63,719 nucleotides of DNA from JAUVXJ01 sp034430275 (GTDB taxonomy: Bacteria; Chloroflexota; Anaerolineae; UBA7937; B3-Chlor). The notes beneath the pieces were generated by a model. The model did not search any database. It was given only the letters and a program-made list of their open reading frames with translations, and was not told where the DNA came from. Shown piece by piece: positions 8,064 through 17,069 of the stretch (positions within the stretch are counted from its first letter, which is position 1; each line of letters begins with the position of its first letter). A program made the translations under genes and the position numbers. Location: assembly GCA_034430275.1 (NCBI GenBank), contig DAOUEW010000032.1, positions 1 through 63,719 of the forward strand. The letters are read 5' to 3'.

Positions 8064-9437
8064 ATGAGTGGAAGGACAAAGGCCGCACGGCTCTCGCCGG
8101 TGGAGAGGGTCAAGAGCTTCGAGGAGATCGAGAAGACCCTCACCCCGGTGCAAGCACTCATCGAGGCCTCACGCTGCCTGATGTGCGAGGACCCTCCATG
8201 CAACAAAGGATGCCCTGCCGGAATAGACATCCGCAGTTTCATCCGCAAGATCAGGTTCAACAACCTCCGTGGTGGCATCCGTGTCTTGAGAGAAGCAAAC
8301 GTCTTCTCCGGTGTATGCGGCAGGGTCTGCCCAACGGATGCGTTGTGTGAAGAGCGGTGTCGGAGCCAGGTGCTGACCGAGCCCATCAACATCGCAGCTC
8401 TACAGAGGTTCCTGACCGACTACGAGAGAGAGCACGGAGCGAGAAAACCGATCCCAGAACCCAAGCGCTCTCAGAAAGTGGCCGTGATCGGTGGTGGGCC
8501 AGCCGGACTGGCTGCCGCCCACGGACTGGCCTTGATGGGGTATCCCGTCACCGTATTTGAGGCATCAGCCTGGTTGGGTGGCGCCATGACCAGTGCTATT
8601 CCAGCCTTCAAGCTGCCCAACGACGTTATCGAGGCGGAGACAGATGCCATCAAGCAGTTGGGAGTGGAATTCAAGTTGAACTCCGCCTTGAGCGACGGTC
8701 TCACCATCGATAGCCTCTTCGAGAAAGGGTACGACGCAGTCTTCATCGGCGTCGGGCTCCAGAAACCTTTCCTGCTGGGCATAGAAGGCGAGGATCTCAA
8801 AGGCGTTCACTCTGCTTTGGACCTCCTTGCTCAAGCCAACGATCTGGCGGTCCCTGAGCCGGTCAAGATGGGAAAGAGAGTCGTGGTCATCGGGGGTGGG
8901 AGCGTCGCCATGACCGCGGCCTGCTCAGCGGTGAGAATGGGTGGCGAGAAGACCACCGTCGTCTGTCTCGAAGCGCCCAACGAGATGCCGGCCTTCGGCG
9001 AGGATGTGGCGATGGCGTGGGAAGAAGGCGTCGAGTTCGTCACCCGCGCCAGAGCGGTGAGATTCCTGGACTATGGAAAGGGCAAGGTAACGGGAGTCGA
9101 AGGCGTGAACATCGAGTGGAAAGAGCCCGGCAAGTTCGTGCCGGAGAACGCCGTAGACGTCAAAGGCTCGGCTTTCACTATCCCGTGTGACACAGTCATC
9201 GTAGCGATCGGGCAGGGACCTGATGAAAATGCCGTGAAGCAGTTCCACGGGTTGAAGACCAACGAGAGAGGCTACCTGCTGGTGGACGACGAGACCTTGA
9301 TGACCTCTCGACCTGGCGTCTTCGCCGGGGGCGACATCCTGCACAATCCACCATCGAGGACCGTGGTTCAGGCTGTGGCCTATGGAAAGCAGGCGGCCCA
9401 CTCGATCCACGACTACCTGAGTCGAGCCAAACAGTAG
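8064..9437 (+). CDS. preT: PreT-like NAD(P)H-dependent flavoprotein
   Basis: A 457-residue GltD/PreT-type electron-input subunit. The N-terminal ferredoxin-like domain has two cysteine sets (C38, C41, C46, C50 and C85, C89, C95, C99) for [4Fe-4S] clusters. A first dinucleotide fold (GGGPAGLAAA, from about 143) binds FAD, and a second (VVVIGGGSVAMTAA, near 273) binds NAD(P)H. In E. coli PreT passes electrons to PreA to reduce uracil and thymine or run backwards. The gene is 13 bp upstream of a PreA-type gene, so the pair most likely forms a dihydropyrimidine-dehydrogenase-like complex. It may also serve the second PreA-like protein at 13528, since no second PreT is present. Cytoplasmic. Confidence 0.9.
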   Translation: MSGRTKAARLSPVERVKSFEEIEKTLTPVQALIEASRCLMCEDPPCNKGCPAGIDIRSFIRKIRFNNLRGGIRVLREANVFSGVCGRVCPTDALCEERCRSQVLTEPINIAALQRFLTDYEREHGARKPIPEPKRSQKVAVIGGGPAGLAAAHGLALMGYPVTVFEASAWLGGAMTSAIPAFKLPNDVIEAETDAIKQLGVEFKLNSALSDGLTIDSLFEKGYDAVFIGVGLQKPFLLGIEGEDLKGVHSALDLLAQANDLAVPEPVKMGKRVVVIGGGSVAMTAACSAVRMGGEKTTVVCLEAPNEMPAFGEDVAMAWEEGVEFVTRARAVRFLDYGKGKVTGVEGVNIEWKEPGKFVPENAVDVKGSAFTIPCDTVIVAIGQGPDENAVKQFHGLKTNERGYLLVDDETLMTSRPGVFAGGDILHNPPSRTVVQAVAYGKQAAHSIHDYLSRAKQ

Positions 9438-9450
9438 AGGGAGCAGGATC

Positions 9451-10662
9451 ATGTATCAGGAGCCAGAAGTAGATCTGTCAGTGGAGTACTGTGGCCTTCG
9501 GTTCGAGAACCCCTTCGTTCTCTCCTCGGCGCCACCGACAGACAGCTACGAGATGGTCAAGAGGGCTTTCGAGGCCGGATGGGCCGGAGCTATCATGAAG
9601 ACCACGTCCGTTGAGAGCTACCAGGTGAATATCAGCTACCCCATCATGACCAGCATGGACTATGAAGATAAGAAGGGGGTAGGTCTCGGCAATATCGACA
9701 ACATCTCCGAGTTCCACATGGACGTGATGGAGGACGCCGTCCGCAGACTGAAGGACGAATTTCCAAGCAAGATCGTGGGCCTCAGTCTCTGGGGTACCAC
9801 CAATGAGAAGCACTGGGAGGAGCTCACCAAGCGGTCCGTGGACGTGGGCGCCGATCTGGTGGAAGTCAGCATGTCCTGTCCCACCGACTCGCCCTTTGCC
9901 AGGGCCTCGCTGATGGTGGGCCAGGTGCCTGATGAAGTGAAGAGGGTACTGGGCTGGGTGAAGCGGCATTCTGGCAACATGCCGGTCGTTGCCAAGCTGA
10001 CTTCCCAGGTCACCGACATCACGGAGATCGTGGAAGCCGTGGAGGAAGCCGGCGGCGACGGCGTATGTGCCAGCGATACCGTCCACGGCCTACTGGGCAT
10101 CGACCTGGACACCTTCATCCCGTATCCCAACATCAACGGGAAGTCCACCTTCTGCGGCGTAAGTGGCCCCGTGGTGAAACCTGTCACCCTCCGTACTCTA
10201 GCCATGATCGCCAAGAGGTCAGGCATCCCACTGGCCGCCAGTGGTGGCGCGACCACCTGGCGGGACGTCGTCGAGTTTATGCTCGTCGGTGCGTCCACCG
10301 TACAGTTCTGTAGTGCCGTGATGCACTACGGCTACGATATCGTCGAGGATCTAAAGGAAGGGATAGCCTACTTCCTGGAGGACAAGGGTCTCAGCGGCTC
10401 TGCTGACCTGGTTGGCAAGGCTCTGCCCAACCTCGTCCCCCACAGCGAGCTCTTCGTCAAGAAAGACGTGGTAGCCAGCGTAGACGAGACCGCGTGCACC
10501 AAGTGCGGAATGTGCTGCTACGCCTGTCGCGACGGCGGGCATCAGGCCTATGAGTTGGCCGAGGATGGCATGCCCAAGTCGGACGCGGAGAAGTGCTACG
10601 GGTGTGGCTTGTGCGTGGAGATCTGCCCGGTGGAGTGCATCTCTCTGGTACCGAGACCCTAG
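9451..10662 (+). CDS. preA: PreA-like dihydropyrimidine dehydrogenase catalytic subunit
   Basis: A 403-residue protein. Residues 1-310 form a dihydroorotate-dehydrogenase-like FMN barrel, and residues about 340-400 a bacterial ferredoxin domain with two CxxCxxCxxxC-like sets (CTKCGMCCYAC and CYGCGLCVEIC). The catalytic loop EVSMSCPTDSP retains a cysteine (C143) at the place of the general acid of dihydropyrimidine dehydrogenase. Working with the adjacent PreT, it would reduce the 5,6 double bond of a pyrimidine-like ring or oxidise the dihydro form. Spacing of 13 bp upstream and 36 bp downstream implies one operon. Family firm; exact heterocycle inferred. Confidence 0.88.
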   Translation: MYQEPEVDLSVEYCGLRFENPFVLSSAPPTDSYEMVKRAFEAGWAGAIMKTTSVESYQVNISYPIMTSMDYEDKKGVGLGNIDNISEFHMDVMEDAVRRLKDEFPSKIVGLSLWGTTNEKHWEELTKRSVDVGADLVEVSMSCPTDSPFARASLMVGQVPDEVKRVLGWVKRHSGNMPVVAKLTSQVTDITEIVEAVEEAGGDGVCASDTVHGLLGIDLDTFIPYPNINGKSTFCGVSGPVVKPVTLRTLAMIAKRSGIPLAASGGATTWRDVVEFMLVGASTVQFCSAVMHYGYDIVEDLKEGIAYFLEDKGLSGSADLVGKALPNLVPHSELFVKKDVVASVDETACTKCGMCCYACRDGGHQAYELAEDGMPKSDAEKCYGCGLCVEICPVECISLVPRP

Positions 10663-10698
10663 TCGGAAGCGCACTACACGAACTGTAGGAGCGAGACT

Positions 10699-13470
10699 AT
10701 GCGTGAGATGGAGATAACCCTCACCGTAAACGGGGAGGCCATGGTTGTGGGGGTGGCGCCCGACATGACGCTCCTGGACTTCCTGCGGAAGGAACTGGGG
10801 CTCACGGGTGCCAAGAATGGCTGCTCCGAGGGAACTTGCGGCGCTTGCACCGTGCTCGTCGATGGGCGGCCGGTGAGGTCGTGCCGGAAGAAGATGGAAG
10901 GCGTGGATGGGAGTTCCGTGATCACCATCGAGGGTCTGTCGAAAGATGGGAGGCCACACCCCCTGCAAGAGGCCTTCGCGCATCAAGGGGCGCCTCAGTG
11001 TGGCTTCTGCACGCCGGGCATGATCCTAACGGCGAAGGCCCTGCTCGACGAGAACCCCAATCCTACGCGCGAGGAGATGAAGAAGGCGCTGAACCCGGTC
11101 ATGTGCCGGTGTGGATCGTACCCGGCCGTCTTCCGTGCCATAGAAGAGACTGCCAAGATGATGGCTGGAGAGGGGGCGCCTGCACCGGAGCCTGTGAGGG
11201 AAGTCGTTGGCGCGCCCGTCGAGAAGAAGGACGCTCTGGAGAAGGCACTGGGGAAGCTGAAGTATGGGGACGACATGACAGCGGAAGGGGTGCTTCATGG
11301 AAAGGTCCTCTGGAGCGCCCATCCCCACGCCGAGATAGTGCGTATCGATACCAGCGCGGCGAAGGAGATGGCGGGCGTCCATGCCGTCCTGACCGCCAGG
11401 GATGTCCCAGGAGACAACGTGTACGGCCCCATGGTCCGCGACGCTCAGGTGATGGCGCTGGACAAGGTTCGCTTCATTGGTGAGCCGGTAGTGGTCGTTT
11501 TCGCCGAGACGGAGGAACAGGCCGGAGCCGCCCGAGATGCCTGCGAAGTGGAGTATCGGCCTCTACCCGGGGTCTTCACCCCCGAGCAGGCGCTCGCACC
11601 AAACGCACCCAAGCTACACCCCGAGGGGAACATACACCACAAGGCCCAGATACGGAAGGGCGACGTGGACAAGGGCTTCGCAGAGGCCGAAGTGGTGGTG
11701 GAGTCTACCTATTCCGCTCCCTTCATCGAGCATGCCTACCTCGAGCCGGAGGTGGGTCTGGCGGAGCCGACCGAAGGTGGTGTGAAGGTGATGATGAACA
11801 CCCAGTACCCCTTCGGTGACCAGCGCCAGATCGCTGACGCTTTGGGGATCGGGGCCGACAAGGTCCAGGTGGTGCAGATACCCGGTGGCGGAGCTTTCGG
11901 GGCCAAGAATGACATAACTCTGCAGATCATGCTGGCTATGGGCGCTATGGCGACCGGGAAGCCAGTGAAGATGGTACTCACTCGCGGGGAGTCGCTCCGA
12001 GTACATGTCAAGAAGCACGCCATGACTATGCACTACAAGACGGGCGCTACCAAGGACGGCAAGGTGGTGGCTATGCAGGCGGAGCTTCTCGTGGACACGG
12101 GCGCCTATGGGTCGTGGGGCATTGAGGTCACCGAGCAGGCTACGGTCTTCTCTACCGGACCGTACGACATCCCCAACGTGCGCGTGGACTCGACTACAGT
12201 GTACACCAACAACGTGACGTGTGGTGCCATGCGCGGCTTTGGAATCAATCAGGTAACCTTCGCCATGGAAGCGCAAATGGACGAGCTAGCCAGCAAGCTG
12301 GGCATGGACCCCATCACATTGAGGCGCATGAACGCCATGAGGCCGGGGTCCACGACCAGCACCGGCCAGGTGCTCGGGCCCAGCGTGGGCCTGGTGGAGA
12401 CGCTGGACAAGGTAGAGCAGGACCTCGCCGCTCTGCCTCCCGCCGAGGCGAATGGGCGCAGGATAGGAATAGGCGTGGCTTCTTGCTTCAAGAACGTGGG
12501 TCTTGGTCTGGGCGCCGAAGACGTAGGTCGCGCGATCGCAGACTTGCTGCCTGATGGAAAGGTACTGGTCAAGGTCGCCGCGTGCGAGATAGGCCAGGGC
12601 GCAATGACCGTCGCCGCACAGATGGCTGCTCAGGTCTTGGACCTCCCTTACGAGATGATCGAAGTCCATCACGGCGACACCGTGGGCCCCTTGGACACAG
12701 GCCCTACCTGTGCCTCTCGCAGCACCCTGGTTTCCGGGAACGCTGTCGTGCGAGCTAGCCAGAGGCTCAGGGACCTCCTGACGGACTACGTGGCTGAGGA
12801 GTATGAGATACCCTACGACAAGCTACAGTTCGCCGAGGCGGTTTTCGTGGACGGGAGATCAGGGGATCGGTTGATCACCTTGACCGAGCTCGCTGCGCGC
12901 GCGCAGAAGGAAGGTCAGAGCTTCAGTGGACACGGCGAATACGTGGTGCCCAAGACCTATACCACCGCCGAGGCTCTGGGGGAGAAGAGGCCTGACAACT
13001 ACATCAACTACATCTCTTTGGGCTTCGGCACTCAGGCAGCGCGCGTAGCCGTTGACGAAAAGACGGGCTTCGTCGAGGTACTCGACGTCGTAGCCTGCCA
13101 TGACGTTGGCAAGGCCATCAATCCACAGAACGTCCGGAACCAGATCGAGGGCAGCGTGATGATGGGCTTGGGATATGCCCTCTCTGAGGAATTCAAGATG
13201 GAGGAGGGCTGGAACGTCACCGATTCTCTGGGCAAGTGTGGTGTGCCCAGGGCAAAGCAGACGCCCAACATCATTGCCAGTTACATCGAAACGACCGATC
13301 CCAATGGCCCCTTCGGGGCCAAGGGCCTGGGCGAAATAGCCTCGCTGCCCACCGCTCCGGCCATCATCAACGCTATCCACCATGCGACGGGAGCGCGCGT
13401 ACGTGATCTGCCGGGGACGAAATCGCGGGTCCTCGAGGCCCTCGAAGAAGCCAAGGATCGTGGCAGATAG
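10699..13470 (+). CDS. Xanthine dehydrogenase/aldehyde oxidoreductase-type molybdenum hydroxylase
   Basis: A 923-residue single-chain molybdoenzyme. Residues 1-80 are a plant-type [2Fe-2S] ferredoxin (C42, C47, C50, C62) and 85-160 the second [2Fe-2S] helical domain (C101, C104, C136, C138). The remainder is the two-part molybdopterin domain, with PGGGAFGAK, MRGFGINQ and, near the C-terminus, GAKGLGEIA carrying the expected catalytic glutamate. The layout matches Desulfovibrio Mop and the Se-dependent xanthine-dehydrogenase group, which lack the FAD domain of classical xanthine dehydrogenase, and no FAD subunit gene is nearby. Electrons may therefore go to ferredoxin or to PreT/PreA. The reaction would be water-derived hydroxylation of a heterocycle carbon or of an aldehyde. 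It lies between two PreA-type genes in the same operon. Confidence 0.87.
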   Translation: MREMEITLTVNGEAMVVGVAPDMTLLDFLRKELGLTGAKNGCSEGTCGACTVLVDGRPVRSCRKKMEGVDGSSVITIEGLSKDGRPHPLQEAFAHQGAPQCGFCTPGMILTAKALLDENPNPTREEMKKALNPVMCRCGSYPAVFRAIEETAKMMAGEGAPAPEPVREVVGAPVEKKDALEKALGKLKYGDDMTAEGVLHGKVLWSAHPHAEIVRIDTSAAKEMAGVHAVLTARDVPGDNVYGPMVRDAQVMALDKVRFIGEPVVVVFAETEEQAGAARDACEVEYRPLPGVFTPEQALAPNAPKLHPEGNIHHKAQIRKGDVDKGFAEAEVVVESTYSAPFIEHAYLEPEVGLAEPTEGGVKVMMNTQYPFGDQRQIADALGIGADKVQVVQIPGGGAFGAKNDITLQIMLAMGAMATGKPVKMVLTRGESLRVHVKKHAMTMHYKTGATKDGKVVAMQAELLVDTGAYGSWGIEVTEQATVFSTGPYDIPNVRVDSTTVYTNNVTCGAMRGFGINQVTFAMEAQMDELASKLGMDPITLRRMNAMRPGSTTSTGQVLGPSVGLVETLDKVEQDLAALPPAEANGRRIGIGVASCFKNVGLGLGAEDVGRAIADLLPDGKVLVKVAACEIGQGAMTVAAQMAAQVLDLPYEMIEVHHGDTVGPLDTGPTCASRSTLVSGNAVVRASQRLRDLLTDYVAEEYEIPYDKLQFAEAVFVDGRSGDRLITLTELAARAQKEGQSFSGHGEYVVPKTYTTAEALGEKRPDNYINYISLGFGTQAARVAVDEKTGFVEVLDVVACHDVGKAINPQNVRNQIEGSVMMGLGYALSEEFKMEEGWNVTDSLGKCGVPRAKQTPNIIASYIETTDPNGPFGAKGLGEIASLPTAPAIINAIHHATGARVRDLPGTKSRVLEALEEAKDRGR

Positions 13471-13527
13471 ACAGCAGGAGCGATTGAGCCGCTCGTGAGC
13501 CCAAGCTAAGATGAAGGAGAGCACACC

Positions 13528-14694
13528 ATGGCAGACGCAGACATGAAGGTTCGTATCGGGAACCTAGAACTGGATAACCCTTTCATCCTGGGAGCTGGCC
13601 CTCCCGGCATCACCGGGGCTTCCCTCAAGCGCTTCGCCATCGCGAAGCCAGGTGCGGTTGTCACCAAGTCCATCGGAGTCAAGCCCTCACCCGGGCAGAA
13701 GTTGAGCTTGTCACATAGCGCGCTCAGCGAGGACTCGCTGGTACTGACCGATCCCTGGTCGTTCAAGACCTTCGAGCACTGGGTGGAGAAGGAAATCGGG
13801 GTCGCTCAGGAAGGCGGAGTGCCTGTGATTATCAGCCTTCAGGCCGTAACCGACACCCCTGGGGACGACATCAAGCGTATGGCTGGACGTGCCGAGGAGG
13901 CTGGCGTGGCCGCCATCGAGCTCTCGGCGTTTGGTTCGGCTCCTAACGTCGTCACCGGCGGGGGCATCGGGGCTGTGCAGGACGCGAAGCGCACCTACGA
14001 GGTGGCCAAGGCGGCCAAGGAGTCAGTGAGCATCCCCGTTATCGTCAAGATGCTTCCCGAGCCCTCCAACTTGGAGGATCTGGTCAAGGCGGCTGAGGAC
14101 GCTGGGGCAGATGCCATCGCCTCCAGGGACACCATCTTCCCTGCCATCAGTTTCGACATCTACAGCAGGGAGCCGGCGCTGGCCCGCAACATCGGCACCT
14201 GGATGCCTGAGTTGTCGGGACGGTCGATCAAGGAAGTGGCGCTGGGCTACGTGGTGGAGATCTTCCGCAGGACCAAGTTGCCCATCATCGGCCTGGGTGG
14301 AGTCGCCAGGTGGCAGGACGCGGCGGAGATGGTGATCGCCGGGGCCACCGGCATCGGGGTGTGCACGGCTGCCATGACTCATGGGCCAGAGCTCTTCACG
14401 CAACTCAAGAAGGGTCTGGGAGCATACCTTCAGGATCAGAAGGTCACTTTGGATGAGCTGCGGGGGACCGGCCTCCAAGGCATGGAGAGAGTGAACAAGC
14501 GTGGCGTGGCTGACCTGTTGGTGGAGATAGATGCTGACGAGTGCACGATGTGCGGGACCTGCTCTACGGTCTGCCAGGTGCAGGCGCCGCGGGAGAAAGA
14601 GGACGCCTACTGGATCGATCCCGAGATATGTGTGAGGTGTGGCTTCTGTGTGCACTACTGTCCTGTAGGATGCATCGCGGTGAAAGAACTCTAG
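13528..14694 (+). CDS. Second PreA-like FMN/Fe-S protein lacking the catalytic cysteine
   Basis: A 388-residue protein with a dihydroorotate-dehydrogenase-like barrel (residues 1-320) and a C-terminal ferredoxin with two four-cysteine sets (CTMCGTCSTVC and CVRCGFCVHYC). Compared with the PreA at 9451, the loop that carries the active-site cysteine reads IELSAFGSAP (residues 130-138), with no cysteine. Substrate loops also differ. It is therefore probably a reductase for another ring or a different half-reaction, sharing PreT as electron partner. ATG 13528 follows AAGGAGAG. Neighbours are the molybdenum hydroxylase (57 bp upstream) and the nitrilase-family hydrolase (20 bp downstream). Family sure, function unknown. 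Confidence 0.85.
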   Translation: MADADMKVRIGNLELDNPFILGAGPPGITGASLKRFAIAKPGAVVTKSIGVKPSPGQKLSLSHSALSEDSLVLTDPWSFKTFEHWVEKEIGVAQEGGVPVIISLQAVTDTPGDDIKRMAGRAEEAGVAAIELSAFGSAPNVVTGGGIGAVQDAKRTYEVAKAAKESVSIPVIVKMLPEPSNLEDLVKAAEDAGADAIASRDTIFPAISFDIYSREPALARNIGTWMPELSGRSIKEVALGYVVEIFRRTKLPIIGLGGVARWQDAAEMVIAGATGIGVCTAAMTHGPELFTQLKKGLGAYLQDQKVTLDELRGTGLQGMERVNKRGVADLLVEIDADECTMCGTCSTVCQVQAPREKEDAYWIDPEICVRCGFCVHYCPVGCIAVKEL

Positions 14695-14714
14695 GCTAAC
14701 GGGGAGGTTAGATC

Positions 14715-15581
14715 GTGAGCAAAGCCAAGATAGCTGTCGTACAGCCCAGGTCGTACATCAGGTACGCGGCGGGCCGTGTTTTCGACGATCCCACCGCTCC
14801 TGAGGAGAAGAACCTTTCTCTGGCCCTCGACTACATAGACGAAGCGGCAGGGCAGGGGGCCCAACTGGTCGCCTTCCCGGAGCTCTACCCCGGGCCTTCG
14901 CCAGAATCGGATGCGTTGGACTACGAGGACGTCGTGGCTAACCTTCGGAAGAAGGCCAAGGAGAAGATGGTCTACGTCCTCTTTGGGGGAGCAAAGCAGG
15001 AGGCCAAGGGTTTCTACAACCTTTATCACCTGGCAGACCCATACAGGGACAGCCTCTCCGTGTACGAGAAGACCATTCCGGCCATGAACGAGGAGACCAT
15101 GTTCCGGGGAGAGGGACCGCTCCTCGTCGAGACCGACATCATGAACATCGGGCTGCTCATATGCTGGGAGGCCTGGTTCCCGGAGATGGCGAGGAACCTC
15201 GCCATGCGGGGAGCCGACATCGTGTTCTTCCCCACCGGTGGATTGATCTACGAGCTGCACGACGTTTGGAGGGCGATCCTCCAGGCCAGGGCGGCGGAGA
15301 ACACAGTCTACACGGCTTCCACCGTGAACATCTGGGGGGTGGAAGCAGGCATGAGTTACGTCTTCAGCCCGGAAGGCGAGGTCGCGAGCCTGACCACTGA
15401 GGGTATCAACTACGCGGAGGTTGACCTGGATCGCTTGCACCGCATGCGGTCGGAGGACGAGGAGTTCACCGTGCCCAAGGCGTTCCGCACCATTCCCGGG
15501 ACTTTGCGCGTCCTCAACGACCAAGTGGCAACGCTCTACTATCAGGCGACCATGGATTACTTCAAGGAGAGGGGGGCCTAG
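14715..15581 (+). CDS. Carbon-nitrogen hydrolase (nitrilase family, beta-ureidopropionase-like)
   Basis: A 288-residue nitrilase-superfamily enzyme with the full catalytic triad: Glu56 in FPELYPG, Lys119 in YEKTIP and Cys150 in LLICWEAWFPE. Family members cleave amides and N-carbamoyl amino acids; N-carbamoyl-beta-alanine and N-carbamoylputrescine amidases look much like this. The start is GTG 14715 behind GGGGAGG. With PreTA and amidohydrolases beside it, hydrolysis of a ring-opened ureido acid to an amino acid, CO2 and ammonia is the natural suggestion and would supply the aminotransferases downstream. The pathway position is inferred. Confidence 0.88.
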   Translation: MSKAKIAVVQPRSYIRYAAGRVFDDPTAPEEKNLSLALDYIDEAAGQGAQLVAFPELYPGPSPESDALDYEDVVANLRKKAKEKMVYVLFGGAKQEAKGFYNLYHLADPYRDSLSVYEKTIPAMNEETMFRGEGPLLVETDIMNIGLLICWEAWFPEMARNLAMRGADIVFFPTGGLIYELHDVWRAILQARAAENTVYTASTVNIWGVEAGMSYVFSPEGEVASLTTEGINYAEVDLDRLHRMRSEDEEFTVPKAFRTIPGTLRVLNDQVATLYYQATMDYFKERGA

Positions 15582-15582
15582 A

Positions 15583-17061
15583 TTGAGCATTCTGATCAGG
15601 GGCTGCGCCGTGCTGGATGAAAGCCAGCCCGACGGATACGCTTCCGGGCAGAACATCCTCGTTGAGGGCAACAGGATCGCCAGGATCAGCCCTGAACGGA
15701 TCTCAGAGAACGGCATCGATCGCGTAATCGAGGGAGCGGGCAGATTGGCCATACCAGGCTTCGTCAATGCCCATACCCATTCCCCCGAGAATTTCCCCAA
15801 GGCCACCAAGGAGAAGCTTCCGCTGGAGCTCTGGCTACTTGACCTGTTCCTCATCGGGGGCTTCTCCGCCAGAGAGGTCTACCTCGCGGCCATGCTTGGT
15901 GCCATGGAGATGTTGAAGACGGGGACCACGGCCGTTCTGGACCACCTGTGGATGGGTGGCGGCCTGACCGCGGAGGGGTTGGACGCCGCCATGCAAGCCT
16001 ACGCTGATGTGGGAATCCGTGGCGGGGTGGCCCCTCTGATCGAAGACAACGACCAGGTGATGAGGGCCGCGGTGGCGGCCAGGCCAGCACTGGCCCCGTT
16101 GGTGGAGGACAGCCAGGAGAAGCTGACCGCCAGCGAGTACATCGAGCTGCTGGACTGGCTCTTCCGCAAGTGGCATAGGGCCGAAGAAGGAAGGCTGCTG
16201 TGCTTTGCCGGTCCGTCCGGCTTCCAGTGGTGCAGTGAGGAACTACTCCAGGGCTCACTGGACGTGGCCAAGCGCCACGGAGGGGGCTGGCATATGCACC
16301 TCGTGGAGACCAAGGTGCAGGCCATGGTCTGCTTCGACCTCTATGGCAAGTCGGCGACGGCAGCCATGAAGGAACGAGGCCTCCTGGGGCCTGAGGTGTC
16401 TCTGGCCCACTGCGTGTGGCTGGACGACGCCGATCTGGACATGCTGGCAGAAAGTGACAGTCGGGTGGTGCACAATCCGGCCAGCAATCTGCGCATAGGC
16501 AGCGGTTTTGCACCCATCATCGAGATGCTCGAGAGGGGTATCAAAGTCGCTTTGGGTACCGACGGCTCGGCCAGCAGCGACAACCAGATCATGTTCGACG
16601 CCATGAAGCTGGCGGGTCTGATCCACAATCTGAGAAGCACAGACCATCACAGATGGCCCTCCTCCCGGGACATCGTGCACATGGCTACCATCAACGGCGC
16701 GGCCGCTCTGGGCATGGAGAAAGACCTTGGTGAACTGAAGGCGGGCAAGCTGGCGGACATCGTCCTCTTGGACACCGAGACCTTGCTTTTCACCCCCTTC
16801 AACGACGCATTCCGGCACCTGTCCTACGTCGAGAACGGGAGTTCGGTACACACCGTCATCGTCGATGGCCGGGTAGTCGTGGAGGATGGTCGCGTCCTCA
16901 AGGCGAACCAAGAAAGCATTGCTGCAGAGGCGCGGGAGGCCTGGGGTCGTTTGTACAGGGAACTGCCAGCCCTGCGTGAGAAGACCGAGCCACTCGTGCG
17001 CGAGTACGAACAATACCAGCAAGAGATGATCAGCAGGGACTTCTACCTGAACAGATTCTAG
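15583..17061 (+). CDS. Amidohydrolase, cytosine deaminase/chlorohydrolase family (paralogue A)
   Basis: A 492-residue protein when started at TTG 15583, one base after the preceding stop and behind a GGAGAGGGGG site. The frame is open further upstream only because it overlaps the previous gene. Metal ligands: HTH at 64-66, His239 (HMHLVETK), His276 (LAHCVW) and Asp327 (GTDGSASSDN). A helical insertion around residues 75-200 makes it longer than the usual 420-450. It resembles the protein at 38993 along its whole length, and both have PLELWL after the first metal motif. Likely a deaminase or hydrolase for an N-heterocycle. Ends 8 bp before the ArcS-like gene. Confidence 0.84.
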   Translation: MSILIRGCAVLDESQPDGYASGQNILVEGNRIARISPERISENGIDRVIEGAGRLAIPGFVNAHTHSPENFPKATKEKLPLELWLLDLFLIGGFSAREVYLAAMLGAMEMLKTGTTAVLDHLWMGGGLTAEGLDAAMQAYADVGIRGGVAPLIEDNDQVMRAAVAARPALAPLVEDSQEKLTASEYIELLDWLFRKWHRAEEGRLLCFAGPSGFQWCSEELLQGSLDVAKRHGGGWHMHLVETKVQAMVCFDLYGKSATAAMKERGLLGPEVSLAHCVWLDDADLDMLAESDSRVVHNPASNLRIGSGFAPIIEMLERGIKVALGTDGSASSDNQIMFDAMKLAGLIHNLRSTDHHRWPSSRDIVHMATINGAAALGMEKDLGELKAGKLADIVLLDTETLLFTPFNDAFRHLSYVENGSSVHTVIVDGRVVVEDGRVLKANQESIAAEAREAWGRLYRELPALREKTEPLVREYEQYQQEMISRDFYLNRF

Positions 17062-17069
17062 GATTATCC

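Noticed and set aside
15421..15582. 54-residue extension of amidohydrolase A
   Set aside because: Overlaps the previous gene in another frame; TTG 15583 with a strong ribosome site fits the family start.
14691..15854. 387-codon minus-strand open frame
   Set aside because: Antisense to the nitrilase-family hydrolase, whose catalytic Glu, Lys and Cys are clear on the plus strand.
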